Origin: Myotis daubentonii
Lineage: Eukaryota > Chordata > Mammalia > Chiroptera > Vespertilionidae
Length of the DNA stretch: 64,000 nt
Reading direction: 5' to 3'
NCBI RefSeq assembly: GCF_963259705.1
Contig: NC_081846.1
Location: 87,060,641-87,124,640 of the forward strand
Shown here: piece after piece, positions 22,283 through 33,458 of the stretch
Numbering within the stretch: the stretch's first letter is position 1
Layout: every line of letters begins with the position of its first letter
The notes under the pieces: generated by a model
Seen by the model: the letters and a program-made list of their open reading frames with translations, nothing else
Told to the model about the DNA's origin: nothing
Databases searched by the model: none
Position numbers and translations under genes: made by a program

Positions 22283-23045
22283 GCTTAGCTCATACCATCC
22301 GGCACAGAAAGGCCCTTCAGAGTCTTTGAAAATGATCAACAGAAGAGAGAGGATTTAACTGATAGGAAACAAAGGGTGAAAGTGACTTCTATTAGAATGA
22401 GCTCACGTTCTCTTGTCAGATTTCCTTCCGATGATGAGATAAGAAAAAAATGGCAAAATTTCAAGTTACACCCAGCCACCAGGAACCCTTCCCAGTCTCT
22501 AGTACCCACAGACGCCCTCACGCCCCAAGCCTCCCTTCACCCCTCCCCTTCCTGCCTAGCCCCTCCACCCTGCCCTCCCGCCAGCACTCCTCCTGCAGGG
22601 ACCTCCGTGCCTCGCCCTCCCGGGGGAGCCAGCAGGATCCAGAGAAAGACCCAGAGGCTCAGCTGCACCCAGAGCTGGTGAACGGAATGCTTTTTAGCAC
22701 CCTGTCCCCTCCAGGACATGCCCCTGTGAGGAGAGGGAAACGGAGGCCTACCTTTTGGAGACTTAGGTTTGGCCAGTTTCCAGGCCCTACTCCTCTTGCT
22801 CTTCCTCATGTCATCAGCCTCGGTACCCACTGGCAGGCGGGGCACAGATGCCGGGCAGTGGAGCCTGTGACTGAGCGAGGAGAAGGGCCCCTCGCCCCTC
22901 ACTCAGGAGCTGGGGAGCGGTCTGCACTAGGACCTTGGCCCCTCAGAAAGCTGAACTCGTGGCCTTAATTAGTCCCCTACTGATGAACATTTAGCTCCCC
23001 CCAGTTAACATTCAGTTTTGAACGAACACAGGGTTTTTAATTTTC
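22283..23045. other. unique sequence, no gene seen
   Basis: No repeat recognised. The overlapping plus and minus open frames of 172 and 121 codons do not show domains. Confidence 0.35.
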
Positions 23046-23271
23046 TTTTCTTTTTTTTTTTAAATATATTTTACTAATTTCTACAGAGAGGACGGGAGAG
23101 AGACAGAGAGTCAGAAACATCGATGAGAGAGAAACATCTATTCAGGTGCCTCCTGCACACCCCCCACTGGGGATGTGCCCACAACCAAGGTATATGCCCT
23201 TGACTGGAATCGAACCCGGGACCTTTCAGTCCGCAGGCCGACGCTCTATCCACTGAGCCAAACCGGTTTCG
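23046..23271 (-). mobile_element. Ves SINE, full length, minus strand
   Basis: On the plus strand it appears reversed: a T-rich tail, ACATCGATGAGAGAGAAACA, CCCACTGGGGATGTGCCC, GGAATCGAACCCGGGACCTT, CAGTCCGCAGGCCGACGCTC, and TATCCACTGAGCCAAACCGG. An 18-bp target duplication (ACAGGGTTTTTAATTTTC at 23,028-23,045 and the same with one T-to-G change at 23,272-23,289) fixes the borders. Confidence 0.97.
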
Positions 23272-23289
23272 ACAGGGTTGTTAATTTTC

Positions 23290-24768
23290 CGTGACTCGGC
23301 AATAAGCTTTTCCTCCGCCTTTGCTGGTGGTCTCTGTCTTATTAAACAGTGGGTCTCCGGGGACCCTGTGTGGACTGGATGTCGGCCACTCGGCTTCAGC
23401 AGCGGGAGGCCGTTTCTTTGCAGGAAGCGGCAGAAGCTCCTGCACTGCGCACTGCAAACCACCAAGCCCTGCGTTCGCCCAGGGGCCTGGGGACCTCCAG
23501 CCAGGAACCAGGGGTGGAAAGAGGGTTTTGAGTGGGCCATTGCTGCAGCCTCACTGAGCTGTTAGCATGGCCACGGCCATGGTCACTCCCCAGACTTCCC
23601 TTTCCTCAGCTGCCCTGGGCCACGCCCACAGGGTGCCTGGTGCAGAAGGCAGGGGGGCCTGGAGGGTCAACAGTGCTGCCATCCCCATCGTTCCAGGCGG
23701 CCCCTCAGGCAGCAGGCGGTGGTCTCAGCATCAGCCTGTGCGTGACACATGCCCACCAGACCAGGGCCAGGGAGGGGACACTGAGGCAGCCCAGGATCTC
23801 AGAGACAGGCAGCACTCCAGAGATTGTCTGCCCCAACTTTTCCTTCCAATGTGGAAACAGAGGCCCAGGGAGGGAAGTGAGCTGCTTCAGTCCTCACGAT
23901 GCCTTCATGATGTTGCTATTATCTGTAATGAATAACGAAACAGTTAAGATTTATTGAGCACTTACTGATCATCTGGCAGGCACTGGCCTGTCAAGTGCTC
24001 ATTAGGGAGTTTCTGATTTCATTATCACAGCAACTCTCTGAGGCCAGTGCTGTTGACGGTCTTTCTTTGACAGATGGGGAAACTGAGGCTCAGCAAGGAA
24101 CTTGCCAAGTGTGGCTCTGAGCTTCTGGGGGATTTCTCTTTGAGGAAAGGGCTCAGGCTCCCGCTTGGCACCCCCAGGACGAGGTGAGCAGCTCTGGCAG
24201 GGTGGGGAGCCGCACACCACACAGGCCTCCCACATTCCACCTTGGCTCAGACTCAGGGACAGGAAGAGACAGGGAGCACCCCAGGGCCTGTCTGCAGTGG
24301 ATCAAAGTGCCAGGGTGGGAGGCCGCCCGCCGGTGCTGCAGGGGGAGCAGCGCAGAGCAGCGGTCCCGGCCAGGAGGCCCCAAAGTGCCCTAGAGACCCC
24401 CTCCGGGCCTCCGCTCTCACTGGGTGCCCAGCAAAGGAGAACATCACCATGAGGCCGCTTTCAGGGGCTCTGCCTGCGCAGTGGAGCCTCCCGCCCCATG
24501 CTTCCGCTTGCTCCCCAGCCACGCCCAGGGGCAGTCTGGGAGCGCCAGGGAGCAAGAGCTGACCTCTTCGTGAAGCACAGGTGTGGCGAACACGAGGCAG
24601 GGCCAGGCAGGCAGGCAGAGCTGGCTGGCAGCTCTGGGCCCAGGAGGCCATGGGCTCACGCCCCGCGGATCCCCTCGTGCACCCTTCCCCCCCTCCCCCA
24701 CAGCCCAGCTGATGAAGGAGAGTACCAGTCCTGTGCTTTACAATACTTTTAAGTGCTCTCCCCCCCCC
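23290..24768. other. unique sequence with a MIR element
   Basis: Mostly unique GC-rich DNA. A MIR lies in plus sense at about 23,940-24,115 ('agatttattgagcacttactgatcatctggcaggcactgg' through 'cagatggggaaactgaggctcagcaagg'). No exon was recognised. Confidence 0.5.
23940..24115 (+). mobile_element. MIR SINE
   Basis: It carries the order 'ttattgagcacttact...ggcaggcactggc' then 'tttcattatcacagcaactctctgagg' then 'gatggggaaactgaggctcagcaaggaacttgcc'. These are the standard core and 3' landmarks of MIR. It is ancient and diverged. Confidence 0.85.
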
Positions 24769-24769
24769 C

Positions 24770-25430
24770 CCAGTTTTACTGAGATATAACGGACATACAA
24801 TTGTATTAGTTTAAGGTGCACGACATAAGGATTTGATACTTGCACACATTGTGAAATGACACCGCAATAAGTCCAGGTAACATCCATCACCTCACCTAGG
24901 CATACAACTTATCTTCTTGTGGTGTGACTTCTAAGATCCATCTTTCAACGTTCACATACGCAATGCAGCGCTGCTAAGCACAGTCACCGTGTGTGCACTG
25001 CCCCAGGAGGCGCTTACCTTGCGAGTGGAAGACGGCACCTCTGACCACCTTCACCCATTCCCCCCCCCCCCCCCACTCTGGCCACCATCAACCTGCTGTT
25101 TCTCTGAGTGTTTGTTTTGGGGTTTTTTAAGATTCCACGTGTAAGTGAGATCACACAGTATCTGTCTTTCTTTGTCTGACTTACCTCAGTATAATGTCTC
25201 CCAGGTCCCATCCACGCCTTGCAAGTGGTCGGCCTTCCTTCTTTCAGTGGCCAGACAAGATTCAATCATATTCATACGCCACATCTTCTTGACCCATTCA
25301 TCTGCCGAAGGTCACTTAGGCCGGTTCCACGTCTTGGCCATTGTAAATAATGCTGCCGTGAACACGGGCGTTCGGATATCTTTTTGAGAAAGTGATTTTG
25401 TGCCCAGAACTGAAATGGCTGGGCTATTCT
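24770..25430 (-). mobile_element. L1 3' end, antisense
   Basis: The plus strand reads 'ttttactgagatataacggacatacaatt', 'gtttaaggtgcacgacataaggatttgat', 'aacatccatcacctcac' and 'ggccattgtaaataatgctgccgtgaacacgggc'. This is the L1MA/MB 3' UTR in reverse. A run of C (about 25,060-25,074) interrupts it. It is non-coding. Confidence 0.85.
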
Positions 25431-25664
25431 ATTTTATTTTTTGAGGAACTTTCATGGAACCCTGTGCTTGGCAGCAAGAAAATACACCTCTTTCCAAAGT
25501 TCAGGGCAGTGAAGTACACAGGCCTACCAGAGGTCGATCAGGACGGACTAAGGACTCACTTGGCCCCACGAGGAAGATACAGCCCAGGATCCACGGACAC
25601 AGGGACACCTGCCGAGCCTCAGGCCTGGCCCTGGTCCTGACCCAGCCAGGGCCCTGTCCATGCC

Positions 25665-26170
25665 TGTCATAACAAACTGTCACAAACTTAGTGGCTTGAA
25701 ACGACACACATTTCTTTTCACGCTACTCTGTAGATCAGAAGTAAAATCGAGGTGTTAGCGGGGGTGGGCCCCATGCCGGAGGCTCTGGGGGAAGTCTGTT
25801 CCCTGCTTATTTAGGGTGCAGTCCTGGTGAGTTGGGGACCCAGGCCCCGTTTTCTTGGCTGTAAGTGGAGACACTCCTTGGCCCTCCTCGCCTCGGGGCC
25901 TTTCCCGTCCTCAGTCCTCAGTCCTCAGCCCGCACTGGGCGGGGGGTTCTCAGCGAGTCTCTGACCCACGCAGCGGCCGCCTCTTCCACTCTCATCCTGA
26001 GATTAGGCGGGGCCGAGCATCCCCACTCTAAGGTCCTCAATGTCAGCTCACCTGCCGAGCTCCTCTGCCCTGTGGGGTGATGTGGCCACAGGCTCAGGGA
26101 CTGTGGCCTGGGCACCTCTGGGGCCTGTGATTCTGTCTACACCTTTCCTGGCTCCCTGTCACGAAGCCAG
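25665..26170. mobile_element. unclassified old interspersed repeat (LTR-like)
   Basis: 'cataacaaactgtcacaaacttagtggcttgaaacgacacacatttc' and 'gtagatcagaagtaaaatcgaggtgttagcgggg' match a common ancient mammalian repeat phrase ('cataacaaataccacaaactgggtggcttaaaacaacagaa...ggaggtcagaagtc'). I cannot name the family with certainty, and the right border is arbitrary. Confidence 0.4.
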
Positions 26171-26382
26171 AGACTCAGAGTGATAGCCAACCTCAGCAGG
26201 TGGCTTTGTGCAGCCAACCGGGCAGGCAGAGCTCAGGGCCGGCCCCCGGCCACCCTGCCTGCCACCCAGGCCCTGCCCACACGTGGCTCCCCGATGGCTT
26301 TTGGCTACTCACTGGGATGCAACAAATGGGCTTTTCCATTATGAAAGAGTTTCATGAACATTAAAGAAAGTTTGGAAAATAC

Positions 26383-26383
26383 T

Positions 26384-26444
<61 letters not shown>
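26383..26444. repeat. (AG)n microsatellite
   Basis: About 30 AG dinucleotides with one AA interruption near 26,400. Confidence 0.95.
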
Positions 26445-26445
<1 letters not shown>

Positions 26446-26559
26446 AAGCAGAAAAACAAGGCCCCAGGCTCCCAAATAGCCACTGTCTATATGTTGCTGA
26501 ATTTCCTTTGAGTGGTTTATTCTGTGCATGGGCTGACTTTTTAAGACTAGGGTTATGAT

Positions 26560-26880
26560 ATTATAGAAATAAAATTTTGTTTTGCTTTTTTATATAGCAT
26601 CATATTAGACATATTTGCTACATTGAAGTAAATTATCTGCAAATCCTTTTGAAATGGCGACCTGATAGTCCATCACATGGATGGACATTACAACTCACTC
26701 AGCGATTCCGTAACGTGGACATTCAGGTCGTGGTCATTATAAATGACCTTGCGATGGGTGCCTTTTTGGTAAGGCACTCCCCATCCGCGGTACACTTCCT
26801 GGCACGAGGGTTGTTGGATCCAAGAGCATGAACCCGTTTTAAAGTTTTCGCGGTTGACCGGGAGGGTGACCTCATGTCCC
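26560..26880 (-). mobile_element. old L1 3' end, antisense
   Basis: 'tagtccatcacatggatggacattacaactcactcagcgattccg' followed by 'gacattcaggtcgtggtcattataaatgaccttgcgatgggtgcc' follows the L1 phrase 'tagtattccatcgtatggatgtaccataatttatttaaccattcc...gacatttaggttgtttcca...tataaataatgctgcaatg'. It is heavily diverged. Confidence 0.6.
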
Positions 26881-29700
26881 AGCGCTTCTCGGACAGTCCT
26901 CATGTCCCGGCATCATATGCAAAGTGCTCCTTCCACCTGGGTCCCAGTTTGGGTGATAAATCATGTGGCCACCCACCCACAGGAGGCCCTGGGGGCTCAA
27001 AGGGTCCCTACCTACCCTCTGCACCACTGCGCTCGGTGTGGGCACCTGGGAGGGCGGAGGCTGCACCCTGTCACCTCTAGGCACCTGCCGACCTCCAGAA
27101 GGCCTGCCTCGTGCCAGCCCTGTGCTGGACTCTGGGGGGCGGCAGAACAGCCGGGGGGCACCTCACAGGTGCGCAGGAAATGCCACTCAATGCGTAAATG
27201 AGACTCATGGTTGTCAGAAGCCACTGGGTGTTTGCAATGAGCAGGGCTTCCGTCAGGCCCCATGGAATGAAGAGCTGAATACAGAGGGCTTCACAGTGGG
27301 GGAAGAGGGGGCTGGGGGGCAGGCCTCCTCTCGAAGGCGGGCCCCAGGCAGGCACCCAGGCCTGCGGAGGAGACACAGTTCTGTCTACAAGTAGCCAGGA
27401 GACCTCTGTGAAACGTGCCAAGAAGCAGAAAGAATAGACGCCGTGTCCTATTTGCTTAAAAATCATAGACCGGGGCAAGACCCCCGGCCCTGCCATATCC
27501 ATGAGCAGGTTTGGCAGGGACCAGGCGGCAGGAGCTATGGGACTTGCTGGCTTGAAAGAAAAAGTTTCTAATTCAAAAGGTGGGAAATTTCTTTCACAGA
27601 CATTAGCGAACTCCTGGCCCCTTAAGACTCAGGGTACCTACCCCTCATCCCCCATCACTCAGGCACCACAGCTGCTGGGGAACTGGAGATGGAGGCCTCG
27701 GGGAGAGGAAGCCCCGGCCGCTGCCAGTCCTTCGTGAGACCGCCCCTCGGTGTTCTGAGGACCCGCTCTGTGAGCAGCCCAGCGACACGCGCACGGCAAC
27801 GGCCCATCAGAGGCTAGAGGTGGCTCTCCGGGTCCCCAAGTCTTCCAGGTCCAGGCAGACATCTCAGCCCCTCAGCTGCCGGCCGTGTGTCAGGGTTCGG
27901 AGCCTCACTCTCCAGGTCAGACTCAGCACCACTCTCGTCCATTGCTTTCTCCTTGGGAGGCAGCCCTTGCCCAGCGCGAGGCCAGAGGTGGGAGCTGCCC
28001 GGAGGTGCACAGGGACAGCTTTTTGTGGTTGGTCGTTCGGCATCACACACACCGGTCTAACGCAGCGCTTCCTGCACAACGAATGGCGTTGACCGGGCAC
28101 ACAGGTGGCCTGCAGCCGTGGCAGCACCGGGGAGGTCTGTGACAGCTGAGCTTTTACACTGAACCACAGCCCATTAGCTTCTGTGACAGCGTTTAAACGT
28201 CTGGGCTTCCTTGAACACCCTCAGCTTTTTCCCTTGTTTCGCTCGCTCTCCCCCGCATTGCTCCGAAGCCACATCTCTCCATTCTTTCCTTATGGGATGG
28301 GTTTTGTGAGGCTCAGAATCTTAGATTACATTTTGCCAGTTTCTTCTCTTTTCAAATCCTGATTGCCAAGATTGGGTATCGGCCTTGCGTCACCCCCAGA
28401 TTCGATGCAATGCTTTGCTCGGTCTCCTGTGTGCGAGTCGCTCTTGGCGCTGCCGAGCTGGGGAGGGCTGTGCGCAGTCAGGGCACCCCTGGCTCCCTCC
28501 GGGGCAGCAGTTCTTTGCCCAGCACTTGCCCTGCAGTTGTTGGCACTTGCCCACTGCAAACCCAGGCATTGCTCTCCTGCAGGGCTCTCAGCCAGGTGCG
28601 TAGTCTGTGAGAGGTTACCCCAGCCCTCCCCCGGGACTTGCACCAGGACTCGCCACCAAGGCTTCTGGTCATTCTCAGAGCCCACCTTCCCTTGTCTGAA
28701 GAAGCAGAGGGCATATTCCATTTCCTGGCCCCTCCCCGAGGCGGCACACCTGCTGGGGAGCCGTGGGGAGCCGGCGGCGCCCGGCCTGGGCCTGCAAGCT
28801 CTCATGGTGCTCTGGACGCAGGGACCAGATTATTCAACCTGGCTCTCAGGTCTCTGACTACCCCTCAGCCACACTGTGGCCAACTGCCTCTTAACCATGT
28901 CATTTCCAGGGGGAAAGCCACCCGTATGTTTCTGATGGAGTGACATCAGAATTGGGTGATTCTCTGCCCCCCATCTGCGTGAACACCCATCATGGAATGT
29001 CCCATCATGGAAGACAGAGACACAGAGATAACTGAGACAATGCCCCTGCCCAGGCCTGCCGGCCCTACACCGCTCCTGCCCCTTCCTGTTCATGTCGTCA
29101 TCCTGAACGTTCTGTAAAGGCACGCTTCCCTGCCTCTGGGCTTTCAAACTATGCTCGTGCTCTGAACTCAGTGCTCCCAACACAGCCAGAGAGTGAAGGA
29201 ATGGAGTTCTCCGAGCCGGAATGGGACGCCGTGTAACAGGCTGTGGCGTTAAACAAGGCAGCCGACGGACATGCAGTGCTGGGGTGGACGGCAGTCGGGC
29301 TGAGGGGCTGGTCAGGACGTGCATGTTCACTCACTCAGCACCGCCCCTCCCCAACCCCACCCCAAAGCTCCGAAGGTAATCTTTTCCTCCAAGCTGGAGA
29401 CCTGAGCTGATGCTAACAGGACATTGCTTGCAAGGGCCAGCGGGGACCGCGGGTCTGTACCCCGAACATCAGCAGCACGTGTTGCTGTGAGCACTGTGAG
29501 GAGACGGGGCTGCCTCGCCTTGTCTAGGGGAGTCAGGGGAGCATTAGAGAGGAGGCAAAGGCCAAGCAGACTTTTGAGGGGTGCATAGGAGCTTTCCAGT
29601 GGAAATACTTAACCTACATCTAGACTTTACAATTTATAGTAAAGGTAGATTCACGCATCCAAGTTGTTCCAAACACACTAAAACGTTTTCAATAACCTAA
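26881..29700. other. unique GC-rich DNA, no gene seen
   Basis: About 2.8 kb with no repeat family I can name. Open frames of 130-166 codons occur on both strands at the same places, for example 28,326-28,805 minus and 28,363-28,857 plus, so neither is credible on sequence alone. It may be intergenic or intronic. Confidence 0.35.
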
Positions 29701-29716
29701 GTGAGTATCGGATTTT

Positions 29717-29934
29717 TTAAAAAAATATATATGTTTTTATTGATTTTTAGAGAGAACGGAAGGGAGAGGGAGAGAAAAACATCGATGTGAGAGAGAAACA
29801 TGATCGGCTGCCTCCCGTATGCATCCCACCGGGGGATCAAGCCTGAAGCCTGGTATGTGCCCCGATGGGGAGTGGAACAGGGGAATTTTTCGTGCACAGG
29901 ACGACGCTCAACCAACCCAACCACACAGCCTGGC
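29717..29934 (-). mobile_element. Ves SINE, minus strand
   Basis: Reversed landmarks: T-rich tail with TTTTTATTGATTTTTAGAGA, AACATCGATGTGAGAGAGAA, GGCTGCCTCCCGTATGCATC, and 'cgacgctcaaccaacccaaccacacagcctggc'. Target duplications of 15 bp (TGAGTATCGGATTTT at 29,702-29,716 and TGAGTATCCGATTTT at 29,935-29,949, one mismatch) fix the borders. Confidence 0.96.
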
Positions 29935-29949
29935 TGAGTATCCGATTTT

Positions 29950-30974
29950 AAATTTAAAATTAAATAAAATTTAAAATTCAGTTCCCCAGTTGGACTAGCC
30001 ACATTTAGAGCTCCGCTAGTGGGTACTGAATGGACTGTGTGTTCAAGGAAACCAGTGAGGAGGGGTTCTCTCAAGCATCTTTCCACAGGCACTGATTTAA
30101 GCTTATCATTGTCTTGGTTATTCTTCCTGAAACTTGCAAATATGAAACGAACATATCTGGCCAGGGGAGTCTCTTTATTGGTCCTGAGCCCTTTGACACA
30201 GCTCTAAATGGTGTTGACATCTGCCTTGCCCTGTGGTATGACAACATGTTTCAAGTTTGTGTTGGGCATTTTCTTCCCGAGAGCTGCAAGCAGCCATTTC
30301 TTCAAGGAGCTCTGGTTCCCTAGTGTGGGAAGTGAGAGAAATCAAGTTCTACGCCCGGGGCTGCTCATTGCTACTGGGTACATTGTTTTTAAGACTTGTC
30401 AGTGGGCTGGAAAACACAATTAAAAAGAAAGAAATCACTTACATTATTATAAAATAAAATTTTTTCATATGAATTTATGAGTTCATAATGATATTTCCAA
30501 CTCAAATTCAGAACCATAGAGTTTACTCAACCTTATTCATTATATATTTACATCTCCTTCCCCTCATGCTAGATAGCCCAGTTGTCACTGATACCTACAT
30601 AACTAGTCACTCACATTACTTCGTACTATACATACAGCATCTCAGAATACCAGCAGTCCACAAACAATAGAATTATTTTTTTAAAATGTGTTCCTCCCCC
30701 CCAGTTCTTTTAGTCCTAAAGGTATATATCCCTCCACAATTGTGCAAATTATTGTTTTAAAGTCATATGGAATATTTTTTCTCTTGTATCTACTAACTGG
30801 ACACATAATTATGTTTATTTGTTTCATTTACTTTCATTTTTTTGGGGGGGGTACTTTTTAAAAAGGAATTTTTGCTCTATAATGATGTAAATTATTTTAA
30901 TGGTCAAGTTTAAAAACCCAAGGTATATTAAAAGAAGCCTAATTTTCTTTTTGGTGTTCTGAGCACCCAATTTC
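29950..30974. other. AT-rich sequence, unclassified
   Basis: AT-rich DNA, especially after 30,420. It reads like degraded interspersed repeat, possibly an old LINE, but I could not match landmarks with confidence. Confidence 0.3.
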
Positions 30975-31790
30975 AACGTGGGGAAGGGGTTCCCCCCCCC
31001 CCCACACCAACCAGCAGGGTGTCCAAGAATTCAACCCAATTCTCCCACTACCTCCCTGGAGAGAACATCAGATTCCACAGCGTAAGGGGTCAGTTCTACA
31101 GACCGCCCTCCCCACCTCAGACACCAGGGCCAGCCAAGTTGTTACCTGTGCTTCTGACCAACTTGCTACAGATTGGAACTCAGGATGCCAATTGCAAGTC
31201 CAGGTTGTTCCTGTACTTCTGACCAACTGGCTATAAATTTGACTTTCCCATTGAACTCCCCTCCTTAGGAGTTCAATTACTTTGCTAGAACAACTCAGAA
31301 CTCAGAGAAATAGTTTACTTCCTAGATTACCAGTTTATTATAAAAGGATATCACTCAGGAGCAGCCAGATGGAAGAGGTACATAGGAAAAGGTATATGGG
31401 AAGGGAGGTGGAGCTTCCCTTCCATGCCCTCTCCCCAACCTCCCTGTGTTCCCCAACCTGGGAGCTCTCTGAACCCCATCCTTTGGGTTTTTATGGAGGA
31501 TTCATTACACAGCCTGATTGATTAAATCATTGGCCAGAGCTGGCAACTGGCCAACCTCCATCTCCAGAGGTGAGTGGCGGACTGAAAGTTCCAAGCCTCT
31601 AATCACACTCTTGGCTCCATCACAACCAGCACGTCCTTAGGGGCTTTCCAACAAGAGCCTCATTAACATAAGAGACACCTTTTTCATTCTTAGGAAATTC
31701 CAAGTGTTTCAGGAGCTGTGAGGCAGGAATTGTGCACAAAGACCAAATACCAAATACATACAAATGAGACATATATGTTGGTCCTCTGAA
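30975..31790. mobile_element. old LTR retrotransposon fragment (ERVL/MaLR-like)
   Basis: 'ttattataaaaggatatcactcaggagcagccagatggaagaggtacatagg', 'gggagctctctgaaccccatcctttgggtttttatggagg', 'ttgattaaatcattggcca', 'ctgaaagttccaagcctctaatca' and 'ggaaattccaagtgtttcaggagctgtgaggcagg' form the ordered text of a common ancient mammalian LTR. I believe it is of the ERVL/MaLR group, but the exact family, orientation and ends are not certain. It has no coding part. Confidence 0.55.
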
Positions 31791-31798
31791 TGACCATA

Positions 31799-32283
31799 TC
31801 TATACTAATAAAAGGGTAATATGCTAATTAGACCAGACATCTTCTGGACGACCTTCTGGACATCCTTCCAGACAAAGCCATGGTGGCAGGGCCGAGGCAG
31901 AGGCAGTTAGGGGCGATCAGGCTGGCAGGGGAGAGCAGTCAGGGGTGATCAGGCTGGCAGGGGAGAGCAGTTAGGGGGAGCAGGCTGGCAGGGGAGAGCA
32001 GTTAGGGGGAGCAGGCTGGCAGGGGAGAGCAGTTAGGGGGATCAGGCTGGCAGGGGAGAGCAGTTAGGGGGATCAGGCAGGCAGGCAAAGGTGGTTAGGG
32101 GTGGTCAGGCAGGCAGACAGAGTGGTTAGGGGCGATCAAGCAGGCAGGCAGGTGAGCAGTTAGGAGCCAACAGTCCTGGATTGTGAGAGGACCCCCTAAT
32201 GGGGGTCCCAGATTGTAGAGGGTGCAGGCCAGGCTGAGGGACACCATCCCCCCATGCATGAATTTCATGCACCGGGCCTCTAG
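31799..32283 (+). mobile_element. non-autonomous Helitron (HeliBat type), copy 1 of a tandem pair
   Basis: The 5' end is TCTATACTAATAAAAGGGTA, preceded by A. The 3' end is CATGCATGAATTTCATGCAC then CGGGCCTCTAG, with a palindrome just before the terminal CTAG, the standard Helitron hairpin plus CTRR. It has no coding capacity. The interior carries a minisatellite (31,905-32,110). The next Helitron begins at the very next base. Confidence 0.95.
31905..32110. repeat. 31-bp minisatellite within the Helitron
   Basis: Six to seven copies of AGGCTGGCAGGGGAGAGCAG then TTAGGGGGA/TCAGGGGTGATC, with GGCTGG at 31,920, 31,952, 31,983, 32,014 and 32,045 (steps of 31-32 bp). Confidence 0.92.
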
Positions 32284-32471
32284 TCTATAATAATAAAAGT
32301 GTAATATGCTAATTAGACTAGCCGTCCTTCTGGACATCCTTCCAGACGACCTTCCAGACGAAGCCTGGGCTGTGAGGGAAGCCCAGATCCCAGGTGCCAG
32401 AGAGAACTGGTACCGGCAGCCGGGGGAAGGAAGGCCTATTCTCACATGAATTTCATGCATCGGGCCTCTAG
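32284..32471 (+). mobile_element. non-autonomous Helitron, copy 2 of the tandem pair
   Basis: It starts TCTATAATAATAAAAGTGTA immediately after the CTAG of copy 1. It ends CATGAATTTCATGCATCGGG then CCTCTAG, followed by T at 32,472. The 188-bp element shares the first about 60 bases and the last about 30 bases with copy 1 but lacks most of the interior. The pair occupies a single A/T target (A at 31,798, T at 32,472). Confidence 0.95.
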
Positions 32472-32811
32472 TATACTAGCATATATATTTATAAATCATA
32501 ATATTACAAGCTTCTTTCCTTTCCCCTCCATCTTACTCCCTATTCCCCCCGGAGAGAATTTTAAAACATTTTATGATTTAACTACATAAAAATAAATCTT
32601 ATATACATGCATGTATGCACGTACTTGTATCACACTCACTTTAAGATAAGCAGGAGTGTACCACACACACTGTGCCCCCTTGTTAAACACTAAACGATAT
32701 GTACAATAGCTTAAAAAATACTCCTCTTTCCTTCTCCTAGCTACATAATACTCCAATGCACAATATACTACAGATCATTCCATCTGTCCTCACATAAAGA
32801 TACTTGGGTTG

Positions 32812-33006
32812 CCCTAGCCAGTTTGGCCAGTGGATAGCATGTCAGTGATTCCGGTCAAGGGCACATGCCTGGGTTGTGGGCTTGATGCCCAGTAGAGGGC
32901 ATGCAAAAGGCAGCCAAACAGTGATTCTCATCATTGATGTTCGTATCTCTTTCTCCCTTTCCCTTCTTTGAAATCAATAAAAATATATTTTTTTTTAAAA
33001 AGAGAG
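32812..33006 (+). mobile_element. Ves SINE at the edge of the LTR
   Basis: CCTAGCCAGTTTGGCCAGTG head, CCGGTCAAGGGCACATGCCT, GGGCTTGATGCCCAGTAGAG, CATCATTGATGTTCGTATCT, and AATCAATAAAAATATA tail. An 8-bp duplication TTGGGTTG flanks it (32,804-32,811 and 33,007-33,014). The right copy abuts the LTR. Confidence 0.93.
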
Positions 33007-33014
33007 TTGGGTTG

Positions 33015-33458
33015 TGTGGGAAGCTGATATAGGGTTAAGTCTCGGACTGACCTGTTGGCAAAGTCGCAAACAATTCCCAGCTTAGAGGGCACAGTCCTCT
33101 TAGCATATTTAGGCTTGACCTTATAACACTCCCTAGATCTTATCTGGGAAGCTAATGGACTGAGGAAGTGCAGGAAGTATAACCATGGTGTAAACAAGTG
33201 AAACTCACAAGAACAAAAATAAGTGAAACTCACAAGAACAGTGTAACTTTGGTAACCACTGCCTTGTTTACCTCTCACTATAAAAAGCTTGGTGAGGCCT
33301 GAGCACAGTGGAAGTCCTTCCTCTTGAGTTGGACTTGCCCCCTGGTCCCCCAATATTCCCAAATTATCTCATGTCTTTTCTTTTTCATTTGTTGTGCGGC
33401 TCCTCTTCCAGACCCGAACCCTGAACCACGCAGGACGTGGAGGGAAACACTTATGACA
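33015..33458 (+). mobile_element. solo LTR (444 bp) with TATA box
   Basis: It starts TGTGGGAAGCTGATATAGGG and ends CACTTATGACA. A 5-bp target duplication GGTTG lies at 33,010-33,014 and 33,459-33,463, and the L1 continues on both sides, so the borders are firm. A TATAAAAA box is at 33,279-33,286. Upstream, the 20-bp motif AAGTGAAACTCACAAGAACA is present twice, at 33,196-33,215 and 33,221-33,240, as expected for a U3 enhancer duplication. There is no internal retroviral sequence, so it is a recombination remnant of an endogenous retrovirus. The 5-bp duplication does not settle the class. Confidence 0.88.

Noticed and set aside
33015..33458. A longer endogenous retrovirus with coding genes
   Set aside because: L1 continues directly on both sides of the single LTR, so only a solo LTR is present.
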